NCBI RefSeq assembly: GCF_036346855.1
Contig: NZ_CP107841.1
Location: 2,291,001 to 2,355,000, forward strand
Direction: 5' to 3'
Length of the DNA: 64,000 nucleotides
Source of the DNA: Streptomyces europaeiscabiei
Lineage (GTDB): Bacteria > Actinomycetota > Actinomycetes > Streptomycetales > Streptomycetaceae
Made by a program: the position numbers and the translations under genes
Part shown: positions 35,889 to 45,964 of the stretch, piece by piece
Layout of the letters: each line of letters begins with the position of its first letter
Position numbering within the stretch: the stretch's first letter is position 1
The notes under the pieces: model-generated
Database searches by the model: none
Seen by the model: only the letters and a program-made list of their open reading frames with translations
What the model was told of the DNA's origin: nothing

Positions 35889-37013
35889 TCAGCCGAGCAG
35901 CGACGCCAGCTCGACGTGCTCCAGGCCGTGCGCCTCGGCGACCTCGCGGTAGACGACCCCTCCGTCATGGGTGTTGAGCCCCCTGGCCAGGGCGGGGTCA
36001 CGGCGCGACGCCTCGGCCCAGCCGTGGTCGGCGAGTTCCACGATGTACGGCAGCGTGGCGTTGGTCAGCGCGTAGGTGGAGGTGTTGGGCACCGCGCCCG
36101 GCATGTTGGCCACGCAGTAGAAGACCGATCCGTGGACCGGGAACGTCGGCTCGGCGTGGGTGGTGGGCCGGGAGTCCTCGAAGCAGCCGCCCTGGTCGAT
36201 CGCGATGTCGACAAGGACACTTCCCGGCTTCATCCGCGACACCAGCTCGTTGGTGACCAGCTTCGGCGCCTTGGCGCCCGGGATCAGGACGGCGCCGATG
36301 ACGAGGTCGGCCTCCAGGCACGCCTTCTCCAGCTCGAAGGCGTTGGAGACGACCGTCTGGATCTTCGTGCCGAAGACCTTGTCGGCTTCCTTGAGCTTGT
36401 TGATGTCCTTGTCGAGCAGGGTCACGTGGAAGCCCATGCCGATGGCGATCTGGGCGGCGTTCCAGCCCGACACGCCGCCGCCGATGACGACGGCCCGGCC
36501 TGCGAGCACACCCGGCACGCCGCCGGGCAGCACACCGCGGCCACCGTTGGCCCGCATCAGGTGGTAGGCGCCGACCTGCGGGGCCAGCCGGCCCGCGACC
36601 TCGGACATCGGCGCGAGCAGCGGCAGCGCGCGGCTGGGCAGCTCGACCGTTTCGTACGCGATCGCGGTGGTGCCCGACAGGACGAGGGCGTCGGTGCACT
36701 CCTTGGAGGCGGCCAGGTGCAGGTAGGTGAAGAGCGTCTGGTCCTTGCGGAGGCGGTGGTACTCCTCGGCGATGGGCTCCTTGACCTTGAGCAGCAGGTC
36801 GGCGGTGGCCCACACCTCGTCGGCCGTGGCCAGGATCTCGGCGCCGGCGGCGACGTACTCGACGTCCGGGATCGACGAGCCGACACCGGCGCCCTGCTCG
36901 ATGACGACCTGGTGGCCGTGGCGCACCAGTTCGTGCACGCCGGCGGGGGTGATGGCCACCCGGAACTCGTTGTTCTTGACCTCGCGGGGGATGCCGACCT
37001 TCACGTCGATCAC
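35889..37013 (-). CDS. ald: Alanine dehydrogenase
   Basis: It interconverts L-alanine and pyruvate with NAD and ammonia. It has 374 aa. [21 protein letters not shown] is the classic N-terminus with substrate-binding lysine and arginine. HLAASKE, the dinucleotide motif [16 protein letters not shown] and DIAIDQGG complete the signature. GTG 37013 gives the usual [10 protein letters not shown] start with AAGGA just upstream; GTG 37004 is the close alternative. The gene is monocistronic. Confidence 0.97.
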   Translation of the reverse strand: MIDVKVGIPREVKNNEFRVAITPAGVHELVRHGHQVVIEQGAGVGSSIPDVEYVAAGAEILATADEVWATADLLLKVKEPIAEEYHRLRKDQTLFTYLHLAASKECTDALVLSGTTAIAYETVELPSRALPLLAPMSEVAGRLAPQVGAYHLMRANGGRGVLPGGVPGVLAGRAVVIGGGVSGWNAAQIAIGMGFHVTLLDKDINKLKEADKVFGTKIQTVVSNAFELEKACLEADLVIGAVLIPGAKAPKLVTNELVSRMKPGSVLVDIAIDQGGCFEDSRPTTHAEPTFPVHGSVFYCVANMPGAVPNTSTYALTNATLPYIVELADHGWAEASRRDPALARGLNTHDGGVVYREVAEAHGLEHVELASLLG

Positions 37014-37177
37014 GGTCCTTGGCTCGGAGGGGTGTGGGGCTCGCACCTACAGCGGCACATGCCCAGGCAATGCAGGGCATACCCGTACGTATCGGAGCGC
37101 ACCGGGAGACACCGCAGGAGAACCGGCGGCGTAGCCAGTCTAATGAAGGTCTCCCCGCTGTCTAGCCTTTCAATGCA

Positions 37178-39268
37178 TCAATCTTTCGCGGATGCACTAC
37201 GGATTTCGCAGGCGTTAGCGTCCTGTTCCGGCTCGATCTCATGGGTTTCGGGGTCCAGGGCCTCGTCGTCCAGCAGCCGCTCGGCGGCCTGCCGGTGCAG
37301 CCGGGCCGCCGCCGGGTCGCCGAGCCGCTCCAGGGTGTCGGCGATCCGGAGCTGGATCGCGGCCTGCAGCCGGGTGTCGTCGGCGCGCCGCGCCCACTCA
37401 GCCGCCTCCTGGCAGGTCTGCAGCGCCTCCTCGGGCCGCCCCGCGTACTCCTGGACGCGTGCCATCTCGCTCAACGCCCTTGCCTGGCCGCCCACATCAC
37501 CGAGCCTGCGGTGGCCGGTGAGCGCCGAACTCCAGTTGCGCAGCGCTTCTCCGTAGCGGCCCGCGTAGGTGTGCGCGGTGGCGATCCGGCCGTACAGCCG
37601 GGCGGCGTCCTGGCGCTCGTCGCGGGCGAGCCGCTGGGCGAGCGCCCTGCCGTACCAGTCGGCGGCCCGGTCGTAGTCCTCCAGCTCCTGATGGGCACCG
37701 CCTACGGATTCCATCGCGCGGCCGGTCGCGTACGGGTCGCTCGCCCGCCGTCCGGCGTCGAGCGCGGCCCGGTAGCGGGCCAGCGCGGCCTGCGTACGGC
37801 CGGTCCGGGCATCCAGGTCGCCGAGGTTCAGCAGCGCCGCCGCCTGCTCCCGGGGCAGGTCGCGGCGCTCGGCGACATCGAGGACGAGGCCGTGGATGCC
37901 GTACAGGTCGGGCGCCGCGGCCTGGGTGCCGAAGTGGGCCACCATGGCCCGGACCAGCTGGGACATCAGCCGCCGGGCAAGGGTGTCCAGCTCCCCGTCG
38001 GCGACCGCGAGCCGGGCCGCGGCCAGCAGTGCGGGCCGGCGGACGCGCAGCCACTCCTCGGCGGCCCTGGGGGTGGGGAACCGCAGCGCCTTGGGCATCG
38101 CGAGGAGCTTCTCGCGGGCCAGCGGACTGTCGGTCTCGGTGATGGCCCGGCAGGACTGCAGCAGCCGTACCGTCCGCTCCAGCATCCGCGCGCGGGCGAG
38201 CTGCAGCTCGCCCGGTCGCTCCTGGCTCTCGGCGAGGGACCACAGCAGCGGCTGCAGGCAGCCGGGGACCTCGTACTGCGGCAGCCCCGCATCGGCCTGG
38301 TGCAGGAACCCCAGAGCCACGAAGTCGTCCAGCGCGGTGCGGGCCGCGCCGACCGAGCAGCCGGCGAGCCCGGAGGCGATGTGCGGGTCGACCAGGCCCG
38401 CCGGGGCGAGCGCGAGGAGGCGCAGTATCCGGGCGGCGGTGGTCGGCAGGGAGGCGTACGCCAGCTTGAGGACCCTGGCCAGCGGCGGACTGTCGTCGTT
38501 CTCCGCGCGCAGCTGTTTGGCCAGGTCGGAGACGGCCGCGGCGGGTCGGGCGGCCAGCCAGCCCCCGGCGAGCCGCAGCGCGGCGGGCTGGGACCCGCAC
38601 ACCTCGGCGAGCCCCTCGGCCGAGCGGGGGTCCACGGTGATGCGCACCGAGCCGCTGAAGCGTTCCAGCAGCTCCACGGCGGACTTGGTGTCCAGTCCGC
38701 CCAGCGTGCACGGGCGGACGTCGGAGATGCCCGTCAGCGGCCCCTCGGAGACGGCCACGACCAGGGAGTCGGGGGTGTCCGGCAGCAGCGCGTCGACCTG
38801 TTCGGCGTCGGCCGCGTCGTCCAGCAGGACCACCACCCGGCGGTCGGCCAGCGCCTCCCGCAGCGCCTCGCTGAGGTCGTCCTCGTCGGCACCGGCAGGC
38901 GCCGGCAGCCCGAGTTCGCCGAGCAGGTCCCGCGCCGCCCGCTCGACCGGCACCCGGGTGCCGTCGGGTTCGGTGAGCCGGGCCCGCAGCACACCGTCGG
39001 GGTAACCGTCGGTAACCTGCCGTACGAGTTCCTCGGCCAGCGCGGTGCGGCCGAAGCCGGGCCGGCCGGCGATGAGCAGCACACGCGCGTGGGGCGCCTT
39101 CCGGCCCGCGAGGGTGTTGAGCCCGGCCCGGCCGATGTCGGCCCGCAGTTCCTTCAACTCTCTTGTCCGACCGAGGAACTGACTGTCCGTGGGGGCGGCC
39201 TCGGCAGCCGGGGGCCGCCCTGCTCCGGACACCTGGGTACCCCCGATGTCGACCGCCTGATCCGCCAC
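37178..39268 (-). CDS. STAND-like NTPase with C-terminal TPR repeats
   Basis: This 696-aa protein looks like a regulator of the AfsR/STAND type without its own DNA-binding domain. After FLGRTRELKELRADIG comes an NB-ARC-like NTPase. The Walker A reads GRPGFGRTAL, with arginine in place of the invariant lysine. VVVLLDDAADAEQV is the Walker B, and winged-helix and arginine-sensor-like regions follow. The last 250 residues are TPR-type helical repeats (ALARYRAALDAGRRASDPYATGR). GTG 39268 has GGGAG eight bases upstream. Such proteins act as signal scaffolds; the partner is unknown. The altered P-loop may impair ATP binding. Confidence 0.82.
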   Translation of the reverse strand: MADQAVDIGGTQVSGAGRPPAAEAAPTDSQFLGRTRELKELRADIGRAGLNTLAGRKAPHARVLLIAGRPGFGRTALAEELVRQVTDGYPDGVLRARLTEPDGTRVPVERAARDLLGELGLPAPAGADEDDLSEALREALADRRVVVLLDDAADAEQVDALLPDTPDSLVVAVSEGPLTGISDVRPCTLGGLDTKSAVELLERFSGSVRITVDPRSAEGLAEVCGSQPAALRLAGGWLAARPAAAVSDLAKQLRAENDDSPPLARVLKLAYASLPTTAARILRLLALAPAGLVDPHIASGLAGCSVGAARTALDDFVALGFLHQADAGLPQYEVPGCLQPLLWSLAESQERPGELQLARARMLERTVRLLQSCRAITETDSPLAREKLLAMPKALRFPTPRAAEEWLRVRRPALLAAARLAVADGELDTLARRLMSQLVRAMVAHFGTQAAAPDLYGIHGLVLDVAERRDLPREQAAALLNLGDLDARTGRTQAALARYRAALDAGRRASDPYATGRAMESVGGAHQELEDYDRAADWYGRALAQRLARDERQDAARLYGRIATAHTYAGRYGEALRNWSSALTGHRRLGDVGGQARALSEMARVQEYAGRPEEALQTCQEAAEWARRADDTRLQAAIQLRIADTLERLGDPAAARLHRQAAERLLDDEALDPETHEIEPEQDANACEIRSASAKD

Positions 39269-39439
39269 GGGCCACACTCCCGTCCCACCGCACGAGCAAG
39301 CCCGCCGGGACTCCGGTTCGGGCGTTTCCCGAGCCTAGTTCACGCTCTGCGACGATCTGGGCGGAGCAGGGCGGCGAGGTCGCCCGATCGGATCAGCAGA
39401 TCGTACGACCGGTGGTGTGTGGTTGCCGTGAAAGCGGGT

Positions 39440-40066
39440 TCAGGACTCGAACGGCCGGGCGGGCCACGGTGCCTCCGCCGCGCGCAGCGACTCCACACCG
39501 CCCCCACTCCTCGCCGCCACCAGCGAAAGTACCCCCACCACCAGGCAGTTGTTGTGCAGCTCCCCGGCGAGAACCCCGCGCACCACCTCGTCCAAGGGCA
39601 CCCGGGCCAGCTCCATGTCGGCCTCCTCGTCCTCCACCTCGAACCGCTGCCCCTCGGCCTCCGACAGGTCCTGGGCCAGGAAGATCCGTACGGCCTCGTC
39701 ACAGCCGCCGGGCGTGGTGTAGACGTCGGTCAGCACCCGCCACTCCTCCGCCTTGACGTGCGCCTCCTCGTACAGCTCGCGCTGGGCGGCGTGCAGGGGG
39801 TTCTCGCCGGGCACGTCGAGCAGTCCGGCGGGAATCTCCCACAGCTTCTCGCGGACGGGGTGGCGGTACTGCCGGACGACCAGGACCCGGTCCTGGTCGT
39901 CGACGGCGAGGACGGCGACGGAGCCGGGGTGGACCTGGTAGTCGCGGCGGGCGACCGAACCGTCGGGCATGACCACCTCGTCGGTGCGCACGGAGGTCTT
40001 GTTGCCGACGAACGGCGTCTCGCTCGCCCGGACCTCCCACTCCTCGGCGGTGTCCTTGATCGTCAT
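39440..40066 (-). CDS. NUDIX hydrolase, ADP-ribose pyrophosphatase type
   Basis: It hydrolyses ADP-ribose or a related nucleoside diphosphate-X to AMP and ribose-5-phosphate. It has 208 aa. The Nudix box is GLLDVPGENPLHAAQRELYE followed by EAHV, with the RE..EE metal residues present. The flanking LVVRQYRHPVREKLWEIPAG is typical of the ADP-ribose group. ATG 40066 has GAGGA upstream; longer frames begin in non-coding sequence. It follows pyrG on the same strand, about 100 bp downstream. Confidence 0.92.
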   Translation of the reverse strand: MTIKDTAEEWEVRASETPFVGNKTSVRTDEVVMPDGSVARRDYQVHPGSVAVLAVDDQDRVLVVRQYRHPVREKLWEIPAGLLDVPGENPLHAAQRELYEEAHVKAEEWRVLTDVYTTPGGCDEAVRIFLAQDLSEAEGQRFEVEDEEADMELARVPLDEVVRGVLAGELHNNCLVVGVLSLVAARSGGGVESLRAAEAPWPARPFES

Positions 40067-40100
40067 GTCGACTCGTCCTCCCACACGTGCAACGAAGAAA

Positions 40101-40134
40101 CCGGGGCACACATCCCGAAAGACGCGCACCCCGG
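40101..40134 (-). terminator. Hairpin downstream of pyrG
   Basis: CCGGGG and CCCCGG form a 6-bp stem followed on the minus strand by a short T-rich stretch. It lies between pyrG and the NUDIX gene. Confidence 0.5.
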
Positions 40135-40163
40135 TCACCGTACAGCTCTTGTGTCGCCCGGTT

Positions 40164-41822
<1,659 letters not shown>

Positions 41823-42386
41823 GGCCAAGAGGGGGCTCCCGTGGTCGCGGTTCGGTATGCGGGTCGGCCGCCGCCCGAGCGGATCCGCCGGGGGTGCCTT
41901 CGCTGCGGTTCGGGGGTCCCTTCCGAGTCGGGGCGCCCACCGGTCCACGGGCTACCAGGGTATCAGCGACAGGACACGATCGCTTCCGGCCACGCTCCGC
42001 GCACGGGTCGACACGTACGCGTACGACAGTCGGCGAACTCGGTCGGCCTTCACCCCTGGCTCACCCGTTCGGCCCACTCGCGTTGCCTGGAGCGGCACGC
42101 GGAGCCCTCCGGTGCGTCGTATCCTCTTCGGACACTCGCTGCCGAGCGCGGCCGGCGCGACGGCACCACCCCCGCCCGTCTCCGGTAATCATGAGAGCTC
42201 GTCAGTCCGTTGAGCAACGACCGCCTCATTTGCGTTGAGGATCGTTGAGCGACATCGCATGACACCGTCCCTTGGATCACTCTGGAAACATGGTTCCTTT
42301 GTCGTTCCCTTGGGTCCCCTGACCGCACACCGCACAGCGACCGCCCCTCGGGGGGCGACGACGTGGCCGTTCGACTGGAGTTGCAC
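41823..42386. other. Divergent intergenic region between pyrG and the GH15 gene
   Basis: These 564 bp hold no supportable gene. A palindrome CGTTGAGCAACG at 42208-42219 and two more CGTTGAG copies at 42233 and 42243, 10 bp apart, form a repeat cluster 140-180 bp before the GH15 start. It may be a regulator site. Confidence 0.5.
42208..42249. promoter_or_regulatory. CGTTGAG repeat cluster upstream of GH15 gene
   Basis: CGTTGAGCAACG (5+2+5 inverted repeat) at 42208-42219 is followed by CGTTGAG at 42233-42239 and 42243-42249. The last two are 10 bp apart, on one face of the helix. The operator role is unproven. Confidence 0.35.
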
Positions 42387-44189
42387 GTGGCCGGGCGCAT
42401 CGAAGACTACGCACTCATCGGAGACATGCAGACAGCGGCGCTGGTCTGCCGGGACGGCACGGTCGATTGGCTGTGCCTGCCCCGCTTCGACTCCCACGCC
42501 GTCTTCGCGGGACTGCTCGGCACCGAGGAACACGGATTCTGGAGACTGGGCCCCGCGCACGCCTCGGACGCCGAGCCGCCGACGGCCTCCCGCCGCCGGT
42601 ACCGCGGCGACTCGCTGATCCTGGAATCCGAGTGGGACACCCCGCGCGGCACGGTCCGTGTGACGGACTTCATGCCGCCCCGTGACGGTGCCCCGCAGCT
42701 GATCCGGATCGTGGAGGGCGTCAGCGGCCGGGTGCCGATGCGCTCGGCGCTGCGCATGCGGTTCTCGTACGGCCGTGTGGTGCCCTGGGTGCACAAGCAC
42801 GAGGGGCGCACGGTGGCCGTCGCCGGGCCGGACTCGGTGTGGTTCGACACCGAGTGCGAGACGTACGGCAAGGCGCTGACCACGTACGCCGACTTCACGG
42901 TGACGCCCGGCGACCGGATCGCGTTCACGATCTCCTGGGAGCCCTCGCACAAGCAGCCACCGCCGCTGCCGGAGCCCGAGCCGTCGCTGCGGGCCACCGA
43001 GGAGTTCTGGCACGACTGGGTCGAACAGTGCACGTACCACGGCCCGTACCGCGAGGCCGTGATCCGCTCGCTGATCACGCTGAAGGCTCTGACGTACGCC
43101 CCCACCGGCGGCATCGTCGCCGCGCCGACCACCTCGCTCCCGGAGCACATCGGCGGCGTCCGCAACTGGGACTACCGCTACACCTGGCTGCGTGACGCGG
43201 CCATCACCCTCTCCTCGCTGCTGCGCACCGGCTACCGCGACGAGGCCCGCGCCTGGCGCGAGTGGCTGCTCAGGGCCGTCGCCGGCGACCCCGAGAACCT
43301 GCAGATCATGTACGGCATCGCCGGTGAGCGGGAGCTGGGCGAGGCCGAGCTGGAGTGGCTGCCCGGGTACGAGAACTCGGGCCCGGTCCGGGTCGGCAAC
43401 GGCGCCGCGCACCAGCTCCAGCTGGACGTGTACGGCGAGGTCACCGAGGCGCTGCACCTGGCCCACATGACGGGCCTGGCCCGCAACGACTACGCCGCTC
43501 TCCTCCAGCTGAAGCTGATCCGCTATCTGGAGGACCACTGGGACCAGCCGGACGAGGGCATCTGGGAGGTGCGCGGCCCACGCCGCCACTTCGTGCACTC
43601 CAAGGTCATGGCCTGGGTCGCCGTGGACCGCACGATCAAGCTCATCGAGTCCGGCGACGCGGACGGCCCGCTGGAGAAGTGGCGCGAGCTGCGCGACGAC
43701 ATCCACCGGGACGTGTGTGAGAAGGGTTACGACAAGGAGCGCAACACCTTCACACAGTCGTACGGCTCGAAGGAGCTGGACGCCTCGCTGCTGCTGATCC
43801 CGCAGATGGGCTTCCTGCCGCCGGACGACAAGCGGGTCATCGGCACCATCGAGGCGATCCAGCGCGAGCTGTCGACCCCGGACGGCTTCATCCTGCGCTA
43901 CCCGACCTCCGGCGAGGACGAGGGCGTGGACGGCCTGCCGGGCGACGAGGGCGCGTTCCTCGCCTGTTCGTTCTGGATGGCCGACGACCTGGCGATGATC
44001 GGCCGGGTGGACGAGGCCCGCAAGCTCTTCGAGAAACTGCTCGCCCTCCGCAACGACCTGGGCCTCCTCGCCGAGGAATGGGACCCGGTCCTCAAGCGCC
44101 AGGTGGGCAACTTCCCGCAGGCGTTCAGCCACGTGCCGCTCATCGACACGGCCCTGCGGCTGACCGCTTCGGGGGCGTACGGCGGCTGA
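42387..44189 (+). CDS. Glycoside hydrolase family 15 (glucoamylase/trehalase-type)
   Basis: This roughly 600-aa inverting alpha-glucosidase-type enzyme is probably a trehalase or glucodextrinase. An N-terminal beta-sandwich region (VDWLCLPRFDSHAVFAGLLG) precedes the (alpha/alpha)6 barrel. NWDYRYTWLRDAAIT, GNGAAHQLQLDVYGE and LACSFWMADDL carry the expected catalytic and binding acidic residues. It has no signal peptide, so it is cytosolic. GTG 42387 has GGAG six bases upstream; GTG 42363 would add eight residues. It is monocistronic. The substrate is inferred from the common actinobacterial member, the trehalase type. Confidence 0.9.
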   Translation: MAGRIEDYALIGDMQTAALVCRDGTVDWLCLPRFDSHAVFAGLLGTEEHGFWRLGPAHASDAEPPTASRRRYRGDSLILESEWDTPRGTVRVTDFMPPRDGAPQLIRIVEGVSGRVPMRSALRMRFSYGRVVPWVHKHEGRTVAVAGPDSVWFDTECETYGKALTTYADFTVTPGDRIAFTISWEPSHKQPPPLPEPEPSLRATEEFWHDWVEQCTYHGPYREAVIRSLITLKALTYAPTGGIVAAPTTSLPEHIGGVRNWDYRYTWLRDAAITLSSLLRTGYRDEARAWREWLLRAVAGDPENLQIMYGIAGERELGEAELEWLPGYENSGPVRVGNGAAHQLQLDVYGEVTEALHLAHMTGLARNDYAALLQLKLIRYLEDHWDQPDEGIWEVRGPRRHFVHSKVMAWVAVDRTIKLIESGDADGPLEKWRELRDDIHRDVCEKGYDKERNTFTQSYGSKELDASLLLIPQMGFLPPDDKRVIGTIEAIQRELSTPDGFILRYPTSGEDEGVDGLPGDEGAFLACSFWMADDLAMIGRVDEARKLFEKLLALRNDLGLLAEEWDPVLKRQVGNFPQAFSHVPLIDTALRLTASGAYGG

Positions 44190-44267
44190 GTGCGCCGTCC
44201 GGTCCGGCGCGCACGGCGGCGGACCGGGGCGCGCGGCGGCGGACCCTGTCGCGAGCGGGCGCGTGCG

Positions 44268-44279
44268 GCAAGCGCTTGC
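44268..44279. promoter_or_regulatory. Palindrome GCAAGCGCTTGC, LacI-type operator candidate
   Basis: This perfect 12-bp inverted repeat has an AAGCGCTT core, the form recognised by many LacI-family sugar repressors. It lies 80 bp after the GH15 gene and 280 bp before the FAD oxidase. No LacI gene is in the window. Confidence 0.4.
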
Positions 44280-44361
44280 GCTCGCTGGCACGGGTTCAAC
44301 TCGTCCGCCGCCCCAGCTGCCCCTGGCTGCGGGCGATGGTGCCGCTGGGGCGATGAGGGCG

Positions 44362-44392
44362 CCTCCCGCTCGAGCGAAGCCGAGAGTGGAGG
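44362..44392. repeat. Streptomyces-type intergenic hairpin element
   Basis: CCTCC with CTCG pairs to CGAG with GGAGG around a GAGCGAAGC core. Variants of this short hairpin are familiar to me as an abundant intergenic repeat in Streptomyces genomes. Possible functions include termination or mRNA end protection. Confidence 0.5.
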
Positions 44393-44560
44393 ATGGTGGG
44401 CGCGGCGGCACCTCGTGACCACCGAGCGGCGGAACCTCCCCGGCCGGAACCGGCGCCGGGTCCCCGGATACACGACAGGGAGCCCTCACCAGGCCCCATC
44501 CGCCGCCCCCGCCTAGCCTGGAAAGAGCCCTGTCCCCTGACCGGAAGGGGGCGGCTCACC

Positions 44561-45943
44561 ATGGCTCCCCTCTCGAAGGCGCACGCGGCCCTCACCGCAC
44601 TGCGCGAGGATCTGTCCGGCGACGTGTTCGCGCCGGGGGATCCTGGGTACGACGACGCCCGCACGGTCTTCAACGCCATGATCGACCGACGTCCGGCCGT
44701 GATCGCGCAGTGCGCGGACGAGACCGATGTCGTCCGTTCCGTGCGTTTCGCCCGCGATCTGGACCTGAAGATCGCGGTGCGCGGCGGTGGCCACAGCGTG
44801 GCCGGAATGGCGCTGAACGACAACGGCCTCGTCATCGACCTGCGCCGGATGCACGGCGTCACGGTCCACCCGGGGTCCATGAGCGTCCGGGTCGAGGGCG
44901 GGGCCACCATGAGCCATCTCGACCGCGCCACCGAACCCCACCGACTGGCGACCACGGGCGGCCGGGCGTCGACCACGGGCGTGGGCGGCTTCGTCCTCGG
45001 CGGCGGCAGCGGCTGGCTGGACCGCACCTTCGGCCTCGCCGTCGACAACCTGCTCGGTGCCGAACTGGTGACCGCCGACGGCCAGACGGTCCGCGCGAGC
45101 GCCGAGGAGAACCCGGACCTGTTCTGGGCGCTGCACGGCGGCGGCGGTAACTTCGGCGTGGCCACCGCGCTCACCCTCCGGCTGCACGAACTGCCCGCGT
45201 TCGCCATCGCCCTGCTGCTCTACCTCCCGGAACACGGCCCCGAGGTGCTGCGCGTGTACCGCGAGGTCATCGAGAACGGCCCACCGGAGGCGAGCGGCGG
45301 TGTCCTCTATCTCACCGGCCCGCCCGAGGAGTTCGTGCCCGAGCATCTGGTGGGCAGGCTCGCGTGCGGTGTCCTGCTGACGTACGCGGGCACCGAGGAG
45401 GACATGCGCAAGATCGCCCAGCCGCTGCTGGCGCTGCCGCACGAGGCCGAGGTGGTCGGCGCGATGCCGTACGCGGACGTGCAGTGCATGATCGACGACC
45501 CGCCGGGCATGCGGAACTACTGGTCGGCGGAGTATCTGACCGGTCTGCCGGACGAGTTGGTGGACCTCTTCACCACCCGTGCCTGGACGATGCCCGTGCC
45601 GACCGGTACCCAGCACGTTCTCTTCCCGCTGGGTGGCGCGATCGCCGACGGCCCCGACCACTACCCCGTGCCGTACCGGAACTCCCCGTGGGTCGTGCAC
45701 CCCTTCGGCGTCTGGGAGGACCCCGCGGACGACGAGCGGTGCGTGCGGTGGGTACGCGACGTCCGAGCCGACGTGCGGCCGTGGAGCACCGGCGCGGTCT
45801 ATCTCAACTTCGTCGGCGACGAGGGCGCCGACCGGGTGGTGGCCGGTCTCGGCGTCGACAACTACCGCCGGCTGACCGCGGTGAAGACCCGGTACGACCC
45901 CGACAACGTCTTCCGCTTCAACCACAACATCCCGCCGGCCTGA
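44561..45943 (+). CDS. FAD-linked oxidase, berberine-bridge type
   Basis: This 460-aa flavoenzyme oxidises an unknown alcohol or sugar. The FAD-binding domain includes VRGGGHSVAG, whose histidine is the usual site for covalent FAD. No cysteine for a second linkage is seen in the GVGGFVLGGGSGWL region, so attachment is probably single. The C-terminal BBE motif NYRRLTAVKTRYDPDNVFRF ends the protein. ATG 44561 has AAGGGGG upstream; the frame is open further back but lacks support. It has no signal peptide. It precedes the PucR gene by 21 bp. Confidence 0.88.
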   Translation: MAPLSKAHAALTALREDLSGDVFAPGDPGYDDARTVFNAMIDRRPAVIAQCADETDVVRSVRFARDLDLKIAVRGGGHSVAGMALNDNGLVIDLRRMHGVTVHPGSMSVRVEGGATMSHLDRATEPHRLATTGGRASTTGVGGFVLGGGSGWLDRTFGLAVDNLLGAELVTADGQTVRASAEENPDLFWALHGGGGNFGVATALTLRLHELPAFAIALLLYLPEHGPEVLRVYREVIENGPPEASGGVLYLTGPPEEFVPEHLVGRLACGVLLTYAGTEEDMRKIAQPLLALPHEAEVVGAMPYADVQCMIDDPPGMRNYWSAEYLTGLPDELVDLFTTRAWTMPVPTGTQHVLFPLGGAIADGPDHYPVPYRNSPWVVHPFGVWEDPADDERCVRWVRDVRADVRPWSTGAVYLNFVGDEGADRVVAGLGVDNYRRLTAVKTRYDPDNVFRFNHNIPPA

Positions 45944-45964
45944 CGACCGGGTACCGTCCGCTCC

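Larger units (their letters stand above)
44190..44560. other. Intergenic region between GH15 and FAD oxidase
   Basis: These 371 bp hold no supportable gene. They contain a perfect 12-bp palindrome (44268-44279) and an intergenic repeat-type hairpin (44362-44392). Confidence 0.5.

Noticed and set aside
41894..42238. Short frames between pyrG and GH15
   Set aside because: No ribosome site, no recognisable sequence, and codon bias unlike the neighbours.
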